This document shows, piece after piece, positions 62,475 to 64,000 of a DNA stretch of 64,000 nt (within the stretch, counting starts at the first letter, position 1; every line of letters begins with the position of its first letter). Source of the DNA: Brachionus manjavacas. Its lineage: Eukaryota; Rotifera; Eurotatoria; Ploima; Brachionidae. Made by a program: the position numbers and the translations under genes. Location of the stretch: positions 791,501-855,500 of the forward strand of contig JAHQIY010000008.1 in the NCBI GenBank assembly GCA_019054805.1, read 5' to 3'. Below the pieces are notes generated by a model, which was not told the origin of the DNA, searched no databases, and was given only the letters and a program-made list of their open reading frames with translations.

Positions 62475-64000
62475 AGAAGGAAGACCGTATGGAGGAAAAG
62501 GATGGATAATAAAAAAAGAATTTTCTGTAAAAATAAAATGATACTTTAAAAAGATTATAAAGTATCATTTTTAAATGATCGAATAAGTCATATTGAATTA
62601 GAAAACCTAATTATAGTTGGTGTATACTTAACATCAAATGGGTCAAATCAAAAATCAAAAAATGAACATCTGTATGACTTGGTTACACTGGAGAACCTAA
62701 TTCTAACTATAAAAGATAAAAATAAAGAATTTCTTATTATTGGAGACTTTAATTCGGATCCTCTTAGAAACAAATGTTTTGAAAAATTTTTACTGCTACA
62801 ATGACCGTACACGATTTAGAAGTGATGGAATATAAACACAAACAAAATGTAAATTTTACATTCTTTAACCAAAAACACAAATCTTGGATCGATCATGTGA
62901 TAGCGATAAAAAATTGCTCTTTATAAATCGAAAACATCGAAATTCTTGAACCGTGCATCTTGAATATGAGTGACCATTTGCCTATCTGTAGTGAGCTAAG
63001 TATTTTCAACAGTCCGAAAAAAATCAACAAAAATGAAAATGTTAACCATCAGCAATACAACAAAAAAATTGACTGGAATAACCTAATCATACAAGAGGAG
63101 TTTAAACTGAGTCTTGAGAAAAGGCTAAAAGAACTAAAAATCAATGAAAAACTTGATAAGGTGAACGGGGAAAATTCAAAGATAGTCATTACTGAAGCTC
63201 TGAATGAGATACACAGTGAAATGTTCAGGGCTACACGAACAATATCTAAATCTAAGAAAATACAAAACAATAATACTAAACGTAAATTTTGGTGGGACAA
63301 AGAATTGGAGAATATTCACATAAAGATGCGTTTTTATCTAAAAAAATACAAACATAGTGATTTCCAAGACCAACATTCTAATTTTAATTACAAAAAGTTT
63401 AAAAAAATTTTCAGAAAAGAACAACGAGCAAGAATTACAAAAAAGAAGGGAAAAATGCCTGGCTTCTTAATCTGAACTACAAAGACAAAAATAAATTTTG
63501 GAAAATTTCAAAAAATCTCAAAAAAAAAACACCATAAATACAGCATTCATGTCAACTTTTAAAAATGAGTTTTGAAAAACTTTTTAATGAAAAAATTGTC
63601 AAAGAAGATGACTTACATAAAGAACGTTTAAAAAGAATTGAAAATAAGATATCGGACTTCGAGACACATTTAATTGGAAAAAGTGACTATTATAGTATAA
63701 GTGAAGATGATGTTAAATATGCGATTGACAACCTTAAAAATCGGAAAAGTATTGGATTCAGCGATGTTTCGAATGAAATGTACAAGGACGATAACAGTAA
63801 TGTTTAAGTGAAAATTGTAAAGAAAATTTTTGAGAAAATTATCCAATTTGGAGAAGTACCAAGTCTTTTCAATATTGGGAAAATTGTCCCAATTACTAAA
63901 GATGATCAAAAAAACAATTAATGACACCAGTAATATTCGACCGATTACAATATCTGATGTGATATCGAATATATTCGAAAAATCATGCTAATTGAAATAT
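62475..64000 (+). pseudogene. LINE ORF2 continued: endonuclease and start of reverse transcriptase, broken
   Basis: Endonuclease pieces EGRPYGGKGWIIKKEF, IELENLIIVGVYLTSN, EFLIIGDFNSDPL and NMSDHLPICSEL (SDH metal and catalytic block) run to about 63000. A lysine-rich linker follows (62960-63475) and then the RT entry (63565-63807: YAIDNLKNRKSIGFSDVSNE; then VPSLFNIGKIVPI and IRPITISDVISNIFEK up to the window end). Stops and frame changes occur at several points, so it is inactive. The rest lies outside the window. Confidence 0.8.

Larger units (their letters stand above)
53985..64000 (+). mobile_element. AT-rich LINE, interrupted by LTR element 2, runs off the window
   Basis: A 5' region with recurring GTGAAC motifs (53985-54570), an intact ORF1 (54571-55479), the start of ORF2 (about 55442-55689), then LTR element 2 (55690-62474), and ORF2 continuing from 62475 to the window end. 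Across the insertion the endonuclease text is continuous (before: LLNKNDIIFLCETW; after: EGRPYGGKGW). ORF2 has several frameshifts after the insertion site. Confidence 0.85.

Noticed and set aside
1-64000. tRNA genes, CRISPR arrays, bacterial operons
   Set aside because: No cloverleaf-like sequence with a convincing B box, no regularly spaced direct repeats, and spliced animal genes exclude a prokaryotic source.

Overview
The window is AT-rich animal nuclear DNA. Two conserved single-copy eukaryotic genes near the left end (V-ATPase subunit D and cornichon-4) are of animal type and are cut by very short GT-AG introns of 45 to 53 nt. With the base composition and the dense load of transposons, this suggests a small compact-intron invertebrate. 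A monogonont rotifer such as Brachionus is my best guess, but that is an inference from style and I could not check it.

Layout. 1-5558 holds a possible gene tail, one small unknown ORF, ATP6V1D (4 exons) and CNIH4 (6 exons), the last two 210 bp apart on the same strand. 5559-11800 is AT-rich spacer with LINE 3' ends, a FLYWCH/MULE relic and a piggyBac-like MITE. Three paralogous secreted or membrane proteins sharing an N-terminal SHFYGGS(I/V)(T/S)WK motif lie in the same direction at 11855, 21603 and 39527. Copies 2 and 3 share about 1.1 kb of apparently identical DNA inside otherwise divergent genes, and copy 3 carries a frameshift before its membrane anchor. Between and after them are decayed LINEs (16.1-19.9 kb, 50.4-53.3 kb, 53.98-64 kb and fragments), a piggyBac transposase fragment, a Tigger/pogo element, a SWIM-domain MULE relic and a MULE-like MITE.

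Two Ty3/gypsy-type LTR retrotransposons look young and coding-complete. LTR element 1 (28150-35111, minus strand) has a Gag-protease ORF, a Pol ORF and a third ORF. LTR element 2 (55690-62474, plus strand) has one fused Gag-Pol ORF of 1765 residues and a third ORF. Both have near-identical LTRs and clean target duplications. Both share unusual traits. Gag begins with membrane-spanning sequence (a signal peptide plus one membrane segment in element 1, a double hydrophobic hairpin in element 2). A long sense-strand poly(A) tract follows the pol stop. A third ORF lies where env would be but encodes no envelope: an RRM-like domain plus coiled coil in element 1, and an unrecognised 205-residue protein in element 2. 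A third, decayed element (LTR at 42072, ORF at 42398-43099) has a zinc-finger ORF in the same slot. This group of retroelements with membrane-anchored Gag and non-envelope third ORFs is the most interesting system in the window.

Nesting gives a relative history: element 1 sits in the 5' region of a LINE whose 3' part was also hit by a Tigger element; element 2 sits inside the endonuclease region of another LINE; and a MITE sits inside a decayed gag-pol relative of element 2.
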